In this document: in pieces, positions 53,853 to 63,335 of the stretch
Layout of the letters: the number at the start of each line of letters is the position of its first letter
Numbering within the stretch: position 1 is the first letter of the stretch
NCBI RefSeq assembly: GCF_050003625.1
Contig: NC_134401.1
Span: 71,080,632 to 71,144,631 of the forward strand
DNA: 64,000 bases
From: Haematobia irritans
Lineage: Eukaryota; Arthropoda; Insecta; Diptera; Muscidae
Reading direction: 5' to 3'
Made by a program: the position numbers and the translations under genes
Notes under the pieces: model-generated
The model's database searches: none
Told to the model about the DNA's origin: nothing
What the model saw: the letters and a program-made list of their open reading frames with translations, nothing else

Positions 53853-55044
53853 TAATCGCCTTAACTCATTTATAGAGCGAAGAGACATAATACCAAGCCA
53901 TCAATTTGGCTTCCGTAAAGGTCATTCCACAATAGAACAAATACACCGAATAACAAGCGACATTGAAGAAGCTTTTGAAAGACACGAGGTATGTTCGGCT
54001 GTGTTCTTAGTCATATCTCAGGCATTTGACGGAGTAGTGCATTCTTCGTTATAATATAAACTTAAATCCATTCTTCCAGAAAGCAAATTACTAGAGTCAT
54101 ATCTAGATGATCGATTCTTTCCTGTGAAACAAGGAAATGAGTATTCTGAAATGTATCCAATCTACTACGGAGCTCCACAGGGTAGTATGCTGGGTCCACT
54201 TCTGTACTTATTATACACATATGATCTACCATGTTGTGAAGAATGTACAATAGGTACATTTGCCGACGACACTGTCATACTTGCAAAAGGAAATACAAAT
54301 CAAAGATCATCTAAAAAACTACAAAATTCTCTGGCAGTAATTGACACATGGACAGAAAAATGGGGGTTAAATTTGAATACAAACAGAAGAACAAACTACA
54401 ATCCTATATACATTAGAGGCAAACAGGTACCTAAGGCAACCTCTGCGAAATATCTTGGGATGACACTGGATGCAAAACTTAATTGGAAAGACCACGTGGA
54501 AAACAAGAAAAAAGCTTTAGAGATGAAATATAGAGAGTTAAATTGGTTGATTGGGAGAAAATCAGCTTTATCTGTGCAAAACAAACTTATGATCTATAAT
54601 CAGATCCTAAAACCTATATGGGCATATGGTATCCAATTGTGGGGATGCGCAAGTGACAGTACCATAGAAAGTATTCAAATACTGCAAAACAAAATACTAA
54701 GGGGAATAGTAAATGTACCCTGGTTTATACGTAACAGCGACCTTCATAGGGACCTGAAGATGAATACAGTCAAGGAAGAAATTAAGCAAATAGAAGAAAA
54801 ATATGAAGTTAAGCTTCAAAATCATACAAATCCGGAAATTCCAAAATTGCTTGAGGCAGATATCACACGAAGACTTAATCGCTAAAAACCTTTTGATTTG
54901 AGAAGGCGATTTACACAGCACAATGTGTTCTAATACACTAGCTGCTTAGTATTCCTTATTATATTAAAAAAACTACTAGTTAGTCTTCATATAACGGACT
55001 AGTTGTAGTGTTATATTTAAGCAAATTTGTAATGTAAAAAAAAA
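53853..55044 (+). mobile_element. Jockey-clade LINE fragment, 5'-truncated, with poly(A)
   Basis: Inserted in LOA E, opposite orientation. The LOA sequence reads CTGATGTAG at the left border and CTGTAG at the right (uninterrupted: CTGATGTAGCGATG, as at about 49611), a short imperfect target duplication. The 3' end is a 9-A run (55036-55044). Only the second half of ORF2 and a ~150-bp 3' UTR are present, as expected for incomplete reverse transcription. Confidence 0.88.
53880..54885 (+). pseudogene. Jockey reverse transcriptase (C-terminal part)
   Basis: From 53880 the frame encodes NQFGFRKGHSTIEQIHR-like sequence and a motif A with SQAFDGV, interrupted by a stop near 54052. The open part 54124-54885 (253 residues) has GAPQGSMLGPLLYLLYTYDLP, catalytic FADDTVILAKG, the primer-grip area AKYLGMTLDAKLNWKDHV, and a C-terminus ending RRLNR. 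FADD is normal for Jockey. The endonuclease is missing by 5' truncation. Confidence 0.88.
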
Positions 55045-55645
55045 CTGTAGCGATGATCTGAGAAGCTGTGTTCACTTAAAACCTGCCACTCAGATATCAT
55101 TTCATTCAGTTCTTGCGAGGCCAAGGTGATGTCCAAAACCTCTTGCCTGTTTTTAGTGACAAATGGTTGGGGCATCTCCCTTGTTGGAAACTACCAGATT
55201 AGTACGCAAAATAAACTCTATTAGCGACTCTCCCCTTGCATTAGTATCACTACATCCCCATATACTATGATGTGCATTCGCATCGCATCCCATAATGCGT
55301 TTCGTCTTTGTTTTCAGTGACTCCTCCACTATGGTCTTAACGGCACATGGAGGCATCTCCCTGTCATGTCCCATGTAGACCGAAGATACCCAATATTTGC
55401 ATTTGGCTATTTCTAAACTGGCGACGACAGTGTCTGTATTGCACATTGAAGGAAGCAGAAACAAGTTGAGCTCGTTTTTAGCAATTATACAAGCTCGATT
55501 TACATCATTACCAGTATACTGCAATAGTTTGAACCCCAGAGTACTTAATTCACATATTTTGTTTCTATAAACATATGGTTCTTGAATAAGAACTATATCT
55601 ATGTCCCCTCCCATCAGGAGAACTTTAAAGGCAGCACATGCAGCC

Positions 55646-56871
55646 TTACAATGATGAAGATTTATCTGGAGGATCCGTAGGACCATCGAGATTTTCAACA
55701 ACCGTCACATCAGCCGCTTCAATCGAGTCATCAAGAATGTCCTCTTCAGAGATCTCGGTGACTCTCGCAATAACCATAGGTTCAACTTTGGTGAGTTCTG
55801 AGGCAATAGAAAACTCCTCTCGCATACGGTGTCTATCCATATCTTCACCTTTGGTATCTCCCTCGACTTCGCAAGAGGATCCGCTTACTTCTGATTCAGA
55901 TAGAGGCTTGTCCATTTCTGAATCCTTTAGCTGATCGTTTTTATATACCTTCATTTGGATATAATGAAAGCCATAACATACACGGCCCTGGGACGTTGCT
56001 AGATGTGGCAAAGACTGAGTGTTCAATATAAACACTACATGCCGTCTTGGTCCATCCACTTCATCCAATCGGCCAACCTTCCAATCAGCTGTTGCAAGAT
56101 CTGGATTGCATCGTTTCAGTCTATTTAAAATAGATTCAGGGTCAGAAGGGTTTGCAGGTATCCACGCATGTGCTCTAGGTCTAGCCGGTATGTCTTTCTT
56201 CTCGACTAACTCTAGAGCAGCTCCTCCCAAACTTCACCATTTAGTATCAGAGCAGCTTTAAAACATTCTATAGACCTCTGGTCCTCAAATGCGACTAGCT
56301 TAGATCGTCCTTGATACCAACCAGCCTCTTGGTGTCGATGATCTGGACCGGGAAACTTTTCCAGCACCTGTGAGTAGACGACAGACAGAGCATTCTCAAT
56401 TTCCCCCCATTTTTGCTTTGGAACCATACCGTCCAATGCTCCTTTATTAATGATAGCCATCACAAGGCTGTCTTTAGCAACTGAGGCAAACGATCTTTGA
56501 TCCCTTTTGGAGGATGGCAGCTCATCCGGTGATCGTTCCCTTTTTCCAGCCTCAAGAATTCCTTGAGCCTATTTTAAGGAATCGCTTTGTTTAGCCGACA
56601 GCGTGCTTGGGTCGACTGAACCTAACTTCTTTAGGATAAACAAAGCATTTCTGCGTTCCTTGAATCTCTTTCGTGAGGGATTACCTCCTTTTGATGTCGT
56701 TACCTTAGAAAAAGTACGACTTGTCAAAGTGGCGCCACCTGTCGACCCGTCTACAGGTCGACTAATTGGGCCTAACTCTTGGTCATTGCCCAGATTTATA
56801 ACTCCAGACGTTACCCGTCCACTGGGCCCTGAAGTTAGCAACCCAGTGGATGACTTTGAATTTCGCTGCAT
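55646..56871 (-). pseudogene. LOA copy E ORF1 (nonsense codon and frameshift)
   Basis: Starts MQRNSKSSTG at 56871. A TGG to TAG change at about 56569-56571 ends the first frame after 100 residues. The DUF4780 region continues to the frameshift near 56226, which is identical to that in copy D, and then to 55646. The acidic C-terminus and the overlap with ORF2 are kept. Confidence 0.88.
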
Positions 56872-56946
56872 GGTAGCTTAATATCCCACCACACTTGAAA
56901 TTCTTAGTAGGTACCTATCACGATGAGTTTTTCCGCTAATAAAAAA

Positions 56947-56963
56947 CACGTCCGTTCCGTTCG
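56947..56963 (-). promoter_or_regulatory. LOA copy E core promoter (MTE + DPE-like)
   Basis: Minus-strand CGAACGGAACGG (56952-56963) and GGACGTG (56947-56953). The 5' end of the insertion, fixed independently by its target duplication at 56982, puts the MTE at +18 or +19, the position known for this motif in fly core promoters. Confidence 0.68.
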
Positions 56964-56991
56964 ACGGTTGAATAATAAAAACACTTTATTT

Positions 56992-57195
56992 GCAGCGGCT
57001 AAATTTCTTGCTAAAATATCAGAACCAGTACCCACTTTTGTATTCACACATTTTAAAAATTTTGGAGCCATTTTCATCACTTTTAGACCTAAAGTCAAAA
57101 TATCTGTTGAAACTGATTTGAGGCGTACTTTATCAGTAATAGTACCAAATATTAAAAATCTAGCTAATGGCAGAAACAATTGCCAAATTCCCCCC
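56992..57195. other. interior of the hAT element
   Basis: Follows the LOA E target duplication. On the plus strand it has an open frame of about 70 codons (AAAKFLAKISEPVPTFVFTHFKNFGAIF...). No family recognised; it may be captured sequence or a transposase remnant. It was continuous with 46194-46470 before LOA E arrived. Confidence 0.4.
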
Positions 57196-58401
57196 TACAC
57201 AGAAAAAAAAGTGTCTTGTAAATTTAAGGACCATTTTGACTTCCACATAGTTCAACAAATTTACTGTAATATAGTTCATTTTTCGTAACCACAACGAAAA
57301 TTAACTTAGCTAAAGCAAAACTTATAAAAATTCAGTAAATGTTTTTTAGTTCACTAACTACGAAATGGGAAGGATTTTTGCTTAAATAAATTTCCAACAC
57401 AGTAGTTAATGCATCGTTGATTCTATTATAAAAATACATGGGCAATATAAAAATCTTACTACGAAATGTGGACAATTTACTAAGAAAAAATTTTGTATGG
57501 AAAAAAATTTTTGTAGTAAAAATTAACTTAACGACATTACCGATTCGTACGATGACTACCTACAGATTATTTCCCTTTTTATAATATGTTGGAGTGGTTT
57601 TACTCACATTGAACATTTTAGTTAAAATAGAATAAAAATTTGTTAATATAATCCTTGACAGGTGTATATAATTTTTATAGATTCCTCATAGATTTGGTAT
57701 ATATTTTACCTTAACTTATAGATAGAATTCCAACTAATCAATAAACATGCTACTGGAAAATGTGAGTGCATCATGCGAGGGAGTTTTTAGGGACATTTTG
57801 TGTATATCTCGTATGATTGTTTGTGTTTGTTATTGCATCATTTATGCTGTTGTTGGTTGTTTTGATTCTAGAGACAATGGAATGTTCCTTGTGTGTTGTT
57901 GGTATCTTTTGTGGTGAGAGTTGTTTTTTTGCAATAGCAAGATCAGAAAGGGATCGTGTGTGTGTGGAGTTGTTTTTCTTTACGGCAGCTATGTATCCCA
58001 TATGACTATTTGTGTCTTTGAGTTTTATTGTTGCATTCAGTTATGTTGATGCATTTATGAAGTGCACACGTGGATTTAATTTTGCAAAATTGTACGTGCG
58101 GTATTGGTGTTTATTAATGAAAATACATTTATTTCGAAACATTTTAGAAACTGAGAAGTGAATGATGTGATGTTAGAGGAATCAAAAACGCTTTTTATTG
58201 ATAAAAAACAACAGATTAAGGAACTGTATATTTCTGTTAATATGTTAGTTTAAAATTAGTGCGGATTTTAAAATGATTTACATAAAAAATATACAACATG
58301 AGTGGTAATAGGTTGATTTATATTTATTCTACATCTGGATCACAGGTTGAGAAGCAACCATTTTTTTGAATCTATATTTTTTATGTTACAGCAATTCCTA
58401 C

Positions 58402-58619
58402 AGGTGAGTACTAAGTTCGAGTTTAGCCGCTAAAATTAAAAATAAATCACTAAGCAAAGTATAAAATTATACGTCTTCGATACAAATTTAAATATAACTT
58501 GATGGAGAATAGCCCAAATCAAGTTTTTTATAAAGATTATTTTTTATAATGGATTATTAAAGAAAACTTATCATGGAAATTGCAATTTTAGCCGCTAAAC
58601 TCGAACTTAATATCCACCT
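58402..58619. mobile_element. MITE, AGGTGGGTATTAAGTTCGAG family, copy a
   Basis: Ends AGGTGAGTACTAAGTTCGAG and (inverted) AGGTGGATATTAAGTTCGAG, continuing into TTTAGCGGCTAAAATT; terminal inverted repeats of about 35 bp, total 218 bp. No clear target duplication. Its left end would supply the donor GTGAGT for the 12-nt exon. Confidence 0.85.
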
Positions 58620-58696
58620 TAAATACTAAATGCTATACTGACAAGTGGAAATTATGTCTAATTTTATAATATTTTTTATTTCAAATATATTCTGAG

Positions 58697-59073
58697 AATA
58701 ATTTCAATAACGTCCCATTTGTCCATGGATATGATTCCAATAACGTACCTACTGGATGGATTTTTCAATGTGGTAAGTTTTTCTATAAACGGTATTTTGT
58801 CCGTTTTTAATAAAACCAAAATTTCAATTTATTAAAAATTATTTTTTTCACGTGCAGGTAGACAGTTCTCGTAATGGTAATTTTTTGAATATTCTTACTG
58901 TTTAATACTAATTAAGCTGATATCCTTATTGGCTCTAGGAAATACTCTTGAAAACCGTAAGTTAAAGATCAATATGAACGATAAAATTAATTAATTAATA
59001 ATATTTTTCTTATATTTTGTATAACTTTGCAATTTCAGATGCTTATAAGCCAAATCCGCCCAACAAAAGTTAG
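58697..59073 (+). CDS. candidate microexon gene (3' part), unknown product
   Basis: Exons inferred from splice signals are 58697-58772, 58858-58876 (19 nt), 58939-58956 (18 nt) and 59039-59073. Donors are GTAAGT, GTAATT and GTAAGT; acceptors are CACGTGCAG, GGCTCTAG and AATTTCAG. A TACTAAT branch-like site lies near 58908. The spliced frame stays open through all three junctions to TAG at 59071. An AATAAA lies at 59252. The last residues read HAYKPNPPNKS. A 12-nt exon (58392-58403, CAATTCCTACAG) could precede in phase. The start is not found: an ATG at 58725 gives a 39-residue product, but a longer protein is possible. It is unlike any family I know. No transcript evidence is available. Confidence 0.35.
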
Positions 59074-59803
59074 CCAAAATCGATGAAATTAGACAATTCA
59101 ATTGAATATAGCAACTTATGCCACATATATCTTTCATATGGATAGAAAACATGGAAATTTAAATTAATTAGTTTAGTCCTAATAACATAGAATATTACTC
59201 TTTTGAAGAAGCAATTACTAACTACCGAAAAGTAAATGCGTCCAACGTACTAATAAATATATTTCCTTTATTGTATATCATAAGCCATAGTTTTGTGTAA
59301 TATAATAATAATTTTTTGAAATAAAATACTGGTGGTTATAGAAAATTGACTTGTTTTGTACGAAAAATTTCTTAGTTGTATACAGGCTTGTTGTACCTTT
59401 GATTTCTCAATTTCTCTACTTTTTTGAAAATTATACCGACAAACAGTTTATTTCAAACCAATTTCTTAATACAGGTTTCCCAAAAAATTTTTAATTTTTC
59501 CGGATAGCAGGAATATTTTGAATGAGTTTAACTATATTCTTCCCACAGCATAGTAATAATGAACTAAAATACGATGTAATACATGAACTAATTTATAAGA
59601 AAATCATGAACTTATCTAGATGAAAAAATCTTTGGCGCCAAATCATGGTCATTCTTACTATGGGTTAGTTCATTTTTCGTAAAAAAATAGTAAACTTTTT
59701 TTTCGGTGTAATTGATAAACTCTTTTATATTAATATTCACTAACATTTTTATTTTTAATTATATAATTAATTATTGTTAATCATATTTTCAGCTTTTGTT
59801 AAT

Positions 59804-61002
59804 CACCCTTATTCCTGAAGTCGCCCTCGCTCTCGCCGTCGCTTTTTGTCGTCTGTCGCTTTTAAGTCGTCTCGTCATTCAATTGGTATTCCTGTGAAGT
59901 GGTGACGGTGACGGCGACGACGACGATTACTTTTTGTACCAATTACAATACTCGGAATAAAAGGCCGATATCACTAGAAAACAATCAGCTGATGTGCAAA
60001 AAAATGAATTTTAATTTTTTCGGTTTAAAATATTTTTATTTTCGACGCAATTCTATGTCAAGAAAAATATTTAATTTGACGCGGGAAAAAAATGTGCATA
60101 TATATTCAAGGACAGTAAAAGCTTCCAAAACTATAAAAATGGAGACGACGCTTAGATCAATGGCACAAGGATCATCATGAAAGAAAACAATCAGCTGATA
60201 TACAAAACTGAATTTTAATTATTTGCGTTTGAGGTGGGTATTAAGTTCGAGTATATCCGCTAAAATAATAATAAATAATTTTATGCCTTTTTTACTGATT
60301 TTGTTTTCACTTTAGTGAAAAAATGACGATTTTAGCGGATAAACTCGAACTTAATACCCACCTTTAAAATGCTAATTGTTTGTAATCCAATTTTGACTTG
60401 GAAAATCAAAATAAATGATAATTTTGACTCGGGAAATGTTTTAGATATCTACATTAGGACAATAACAACATCCGGCATATATAATTGGAACGACGTTGAC
60501 ATTATGTGCCCAAGGGTCATTCAAAGTTCGTGAAGGACACATTTGTTATCTAAGTTTGGTGCTAAATAAAATACATTGGCTTTGAAGGGTTTCTATTAAA
60601 AATAAATGGAATTGAAAATCAACACGTTTACTTTAATTGTACAGTGTTCTTTTCTATGATGTGAATGTCATGACTATAACTGCTATATATACTGATTTTT
60701 TCTCATTTTTTGTAATTGTTGAAGATTAGTCACTTTACCTCTTACCAATTTCTATTTTTTAAATTTATTTTTCAATTGTTCGATTAATAAAGTCTAAAAA
60801 ACTTCTTACAAATTTAAACACTAAACTCGTCGCTGGTAAATTTAAAGGTGACAAAAAGCGACGATATTGGCGACAAAAAGCGACACCAGGAATACCGATT
60901 TTCTTCGATAGCAGAATATATCGACGAACCGAATACCAATTAGTGGTGACAGACGAAAAACGACAAAAAGCGACGGCGAAGGCGACTTCGTGAATAAGGG
61001 TG
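59804..61002. mobile_element. 1.2-kb TIR element (CACCCTTATTC ends)
   Basis: Left CACCCTTATTCCTGAAGTCG and right (inverted) CACCCTTATTCACGAAGTCG, continuing into inverted GTCGCTTTTTGTCG. AAT lies outside both ends, a possible 3-bp target duplication. The subterminal parts are GACG/GCGAC-rich. A 93-codon frame at 59899-60180 shows no domain. It carries MITE copy b. Superfamily undetermined. Confidence 0.75.
60232..60363. mobile_element. MITE, AGGTGGGTATTAAGTTCGAG family, copy b
   Basis: 132 bp, ends AGGTGGGTATTAAGTTCGAG and its inverted match, then TATCCGCTAAAAT. Shorter in the middle than copy a. Confidence 0.87.
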
Positions 61003-61175
61003 AATATTTATTTCTGTTTGTTTGGGTAAACAAAATTTGTTTTAGGTTGGGGGGCGCAACGAAATTGATACATTTTTTGGGGGGCGCGAAGCAAATTGGG
61101 TTGGGAAGCTCTGGTCTAATGCCTATATTCATAATAATTTACTGAAGGTTTATCGAAGGAATTTATATGGTAATA

Positions 61176-61701
61176 CACCCAAAAAAAAGTGAACCCACCG
61201 TTGAAGAAAATGTAGGTTTATTTTAGAAAATTTTAACTAAAATAGTTTTCTAATTGCAACATGTTACAAATAAGTTAATACTTTTTGTCAAATTGAAGAA
61301 AATTTATTAAAAATAATTAATTTTTTTCTCTTGTTTAAGAAAATTTCATATGTTGAAAGAAAAAATTGGATTTAAAAATTGTTAAAATGTCTTTAGCGCT
61401 ATACGAAGTTCATGACAGGTACAATTTTAGTAAAATTTACTCATTTGAGAGACTTATGAACTCAATTTAAGCAAACTTCTGTCATTTTAGGAAAATATGA
61501 ACTATTTTATTTTTTAGTAAAATTGTGCACTATATTTGTGTAAAACTTTTTTCTTATTTTTAGTTCACGTCATTAAAGTTAGCAAAAAATTATTCAAATA
61601 AGGAACATTTACTCATATTGTGCAAAGTTTAACTAAAATCAACTAAACTTCATGAACTAAAATAAAGTTCAGTTGGCATTAGAGCCCCTTTTTTCTGGGT
61701 G
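61176..61701. mobile_element. MITE, CACCCAGAAAAAAG family, TA-flanked
   Basis: Ends CACCCAAAAAAAAGTGAACC and (inverted) CACCCAGAAAAAAGGGGCTC with TA outside both. 526 bp, AT-rich, no gene. Contains AGTTCATGAC and AACTAAAATAAAGTTCA motifs as in its larger relatives. Confidence 0.82.
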
Positions 61702-61703
61702 TA

Positions 61704-61975
61704 GTAGGTTTAAAGTTTATGTTAACTTTTATAAATATGGGGGTAAGTGAGCATGTTGATGAAAAGCAACTTTTTTAGGAATGCAGTGTACGGACTGTCG
61801 TACAAAATCTATATACGTTATTAATTAATATTGCTTTCTATATTTTGTCGTACACTGGTTTATAAGTTTTATAGACCAAATAGCGCTTATTTTGGCTTAT
61901 TGAAAAGCATGTTGATTACTGTGTCAAACTGGGACCGTTCGAAAAAATAAAATAACTATTTAATTCAGTGTTTTT
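61704..61975. other. unassigned spacer
   Basis: AT-rich, with GTCGTACAAAATCTATAT and TATTTTGTCGTACAC near-inverted at 61798-61856. No gene or known repeat. Confidence 0.35.
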
Positions 61976-62319
61976 GTTTTTTTTTTAAATATTATTTTAT
62001 TTGCAAAAGAGAGTTATATACATTATATACTAATGCCTCAGCGCCGCTAGGGCATTATAGAGGCTAGCTGCCAAATTTTACAAATATGATATATTTACAA
62101 TTAATATACGTATTTTATTTATTAATTAATTACAAAGGGTAAAAAATATTATAGTTTCTTATAGTTTTTATATTAAGAGCATTTCAATATTCTGAAACAG
62201 ATATTCTAGTAGTTTACTTTTAAATTCACCAATTGCTTCTGATTCTCGTATTTGCAATGGTAATTTATTGAATTCAACACTTCCTATGTTGTTTTGTAGT
62301 TTCCAAGCGACACCTGACC

Positions 62320-62778
62320 AGAGAATGAAGCCGACCCATTTTTGTCGGCGGCGGCTGACACTAAATGTTTGCCACCGGCGGCGGCGGCTTGCCGGCTAAG
62401 CCGATAAAAAATTGTCTATTCGGCGGCGCAAAATTATCTATTATAAAATCAATTTGAAGTTTTCCGAATTGTAATGAGATTAGTTGTACAACCAATCTTA
62501 CAATGAAATTTACATTACATTCAAATTTTTTGAGCTAAATTTTTGTAAAACTATTATAGCAACTTGATACTAATTGATTAAATGTGGAAAGTTCAAAATT
62601 TTGGCAAAAACTGTAACAAATATTATTAAATTTTTCTGATATAAATCAATATTTTAGATTAATTGGCGGCTAAATTTGAGTTGAGATGAGTCGACATATT
62701 CGGCGGCGGCGTCGACTGCTAAAAACGGGTCGGCGACGGCTAAAATCAGCGGCGCGACTCGGCGGCTTCATTCTTCTG
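62320..62778. mobile_element. hAT MITE, copy 1
   Basis: Starts CAGAGAATGAAGCCGACCC and ends GGCGGCTTCATTCTTCTG. Subterminal GCCGCCG / CGGCGGC clusters sit at both ends. About 90 percent similar to copy 2 by eye. The flanking 8 bp do not match clearly (about CACCTGAC and GACAAATT), so either the border has changed or the insertion is old. Confidence 0.82.
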
Positions 62779-62845
62779 GACAAATTATGAACGTTCCTAG
62801 TATTAAATCCATGTTGATGCCTTCGGAATCTGATGGTATGATGCC

Positions 62846-63304
62846 CAGAGAATGAAGCCGACCCATTTTTGTCGGCGGAGGCTAACACTAAATTTTTGCC
62901 TCCGGCGGCGGCGGCTTGATGGCTAAGCCGATAAAAAATTGTCTGTTCGGCGGCGAAAAATTATCTATTATAAAATCAATTTGAAGTTTTCCCAATTGTA
63001 ATGTGATTAGTTGTACAACCAATCTTACAATCAAATTTACATTTCATTCAAATTTTTTGAGCTAAATTTTTGTAAAACTATTATAGCAACTTGATACTAA
63101 TTGATTAAAAGTGGAAAGTTCAAAATTTTGGCAAAAACTATAACAAATATTATTAAATTTTTCCGATATAAATCAATATTTTAGATTAATTGGCGGCTAA
63201 ATTTGAGTCGAGATGAGTCGACATATTCGGCGGCGGCGTCGACTGCTAAAAACGGGTCGGCGACGGCTAAAATCGGCGGCGGGACTCGGCGGCTTCATTC
63301 TCTG
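62846..63304. mobile_element. hAT MITE, copy 2, with 8-bp target duplication
   Basis: CAGAGAATGAAGCCG...CGGCTTCATTCTCTG, 459 bp, flanked by exact ATGATGCC (62838-62845 and 63305-63312). Terminal CAG and 8-bp duplication assign it to hAT. No coding capacity. It lies 67 bp from copy 1 within the same LINE relic. Confidence 0.92.
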
Positions 63305-63335
63305 ATGATGCCCAATATTGTGAATACTTTTATAC

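Larger units (their letters stand above)
51504..55701 (-). pseudogene. LOA copy E ORF2, split by Jockey and internally deleted
   Basis: The endonuclease runs 55153-55701 (GCDANAHHSIWGCS). The Jockey insertion at 53853-55044 follows. Further pieces are 53471-53755, 53170-53517, 52225-52947 (motif A with Leu for Phe, TPQGGVISPLLW, catalytic box YTDD) and 51973-52182 (RT thumb). The RNase H core is deleted: the frame passes from LLPLA directly to NIHLIWVPGH-like sequence near 51985. 51504-51884 is the zinc tail, CMSCHDAEEKESIKHLLCECPAF, cut at LLGAF where copy D is inserted; the last residues there come from D. Confidence 0.88.
46471..56981 (-). mobile_element. LOA copy E with nested LOA D and Jockey
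   Basis: The 3' end is at 46471 (plus-strand AGGTTAGGTTAGGTT, i.e. a (TAACC)n tail) and the 5' end at 56981. Exact 10-bp CACTTTATTT lies on both sides (46461-46470 and 56982-56991), so this is one target-primed insertion into the hAT. Inside it, LOA D (46650-51541) interrupts the 3' part and a Jockey fragment (53853-55044) interrupts ORF2. Without these the element is about 4.4 kb. ORF2 has lost about 0.6 kb around RNase H (junction near 51985), and the 3' UTR lacks about 65 bp. Confidence 0.88.
57198..59708 (+). mobile_element. 2.5-kb TIR element with candidate gene, TA-flanked
   Basis: Left end CACAGAAAAAAAAGTGT and right end (reverse complement) CACCGAAAAAAAAGTTT are inverted and flanked by TA. 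They resemble the termini at 22873 and 61176, so a shared family is likely. No transposase is visible. Subterminal sequences AGTTCATTTTTCGTAA occur at both ends. It contains a MITE (58402-58619) and an exon chain near 58697-59073. Region 57720-58390 is otherwise without recognised features. Confidence 0.65.
46194..61113 (+). mobile_element. hAT-superfamily element swollen by nested insertions
   Basis: Left end CAGAGCTTCCCAAATCC at 46194 and right end GGGTTGGGAAGCTCTG to 61113 are inverted. Exact 8-bp GTCTAATG copies flank both sides (46186-46193 and 61114-61121). A CAG start and 8-bp duplication are diagnostic of hAT. Both ends have subterminal GCGCCCCCC motifs, probably transposase-binding sites. 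Removing the nested LOA (46471-56991 with one duplication) and the TIR elements at 57198-59708 and 59804-61002 leaves about 0.7 kb, so the original was a non-autonomous hAT. Strand is nominal. Confidence 0.88.
61976..63335 (-). pseudogene. LINE 3' relic (CR1/L2-like RT C-terminus) broken by two hAT MITEs
   Basis: With the two MITEs removed, the minus strand encodes HTIRFRRHQHGFNTRNVHNLS and then, after a frameshift, EFNKLPLQIRESEAIGEFKSKLLEYL. H-x-NTRN and FNxLP...FKxKLxxYL are typical of the C-terminal region of CR1/L2-type LINE reverse transcriptases. A stop follows near 62170. The 3' UTR has AATAAA and ends in an A-run (T-run at about 61978-61990), so poly(A) priming is likely. The rest of the RT is missing. 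Confidence 0.7.

Noticed and set aside
57771..58005. Opposed 76- and 62-codon frames in the TIR element
   Set aside because: GT-rich sequence with overlapping frames on both strands; neither shows protein-like conservation or a domain.
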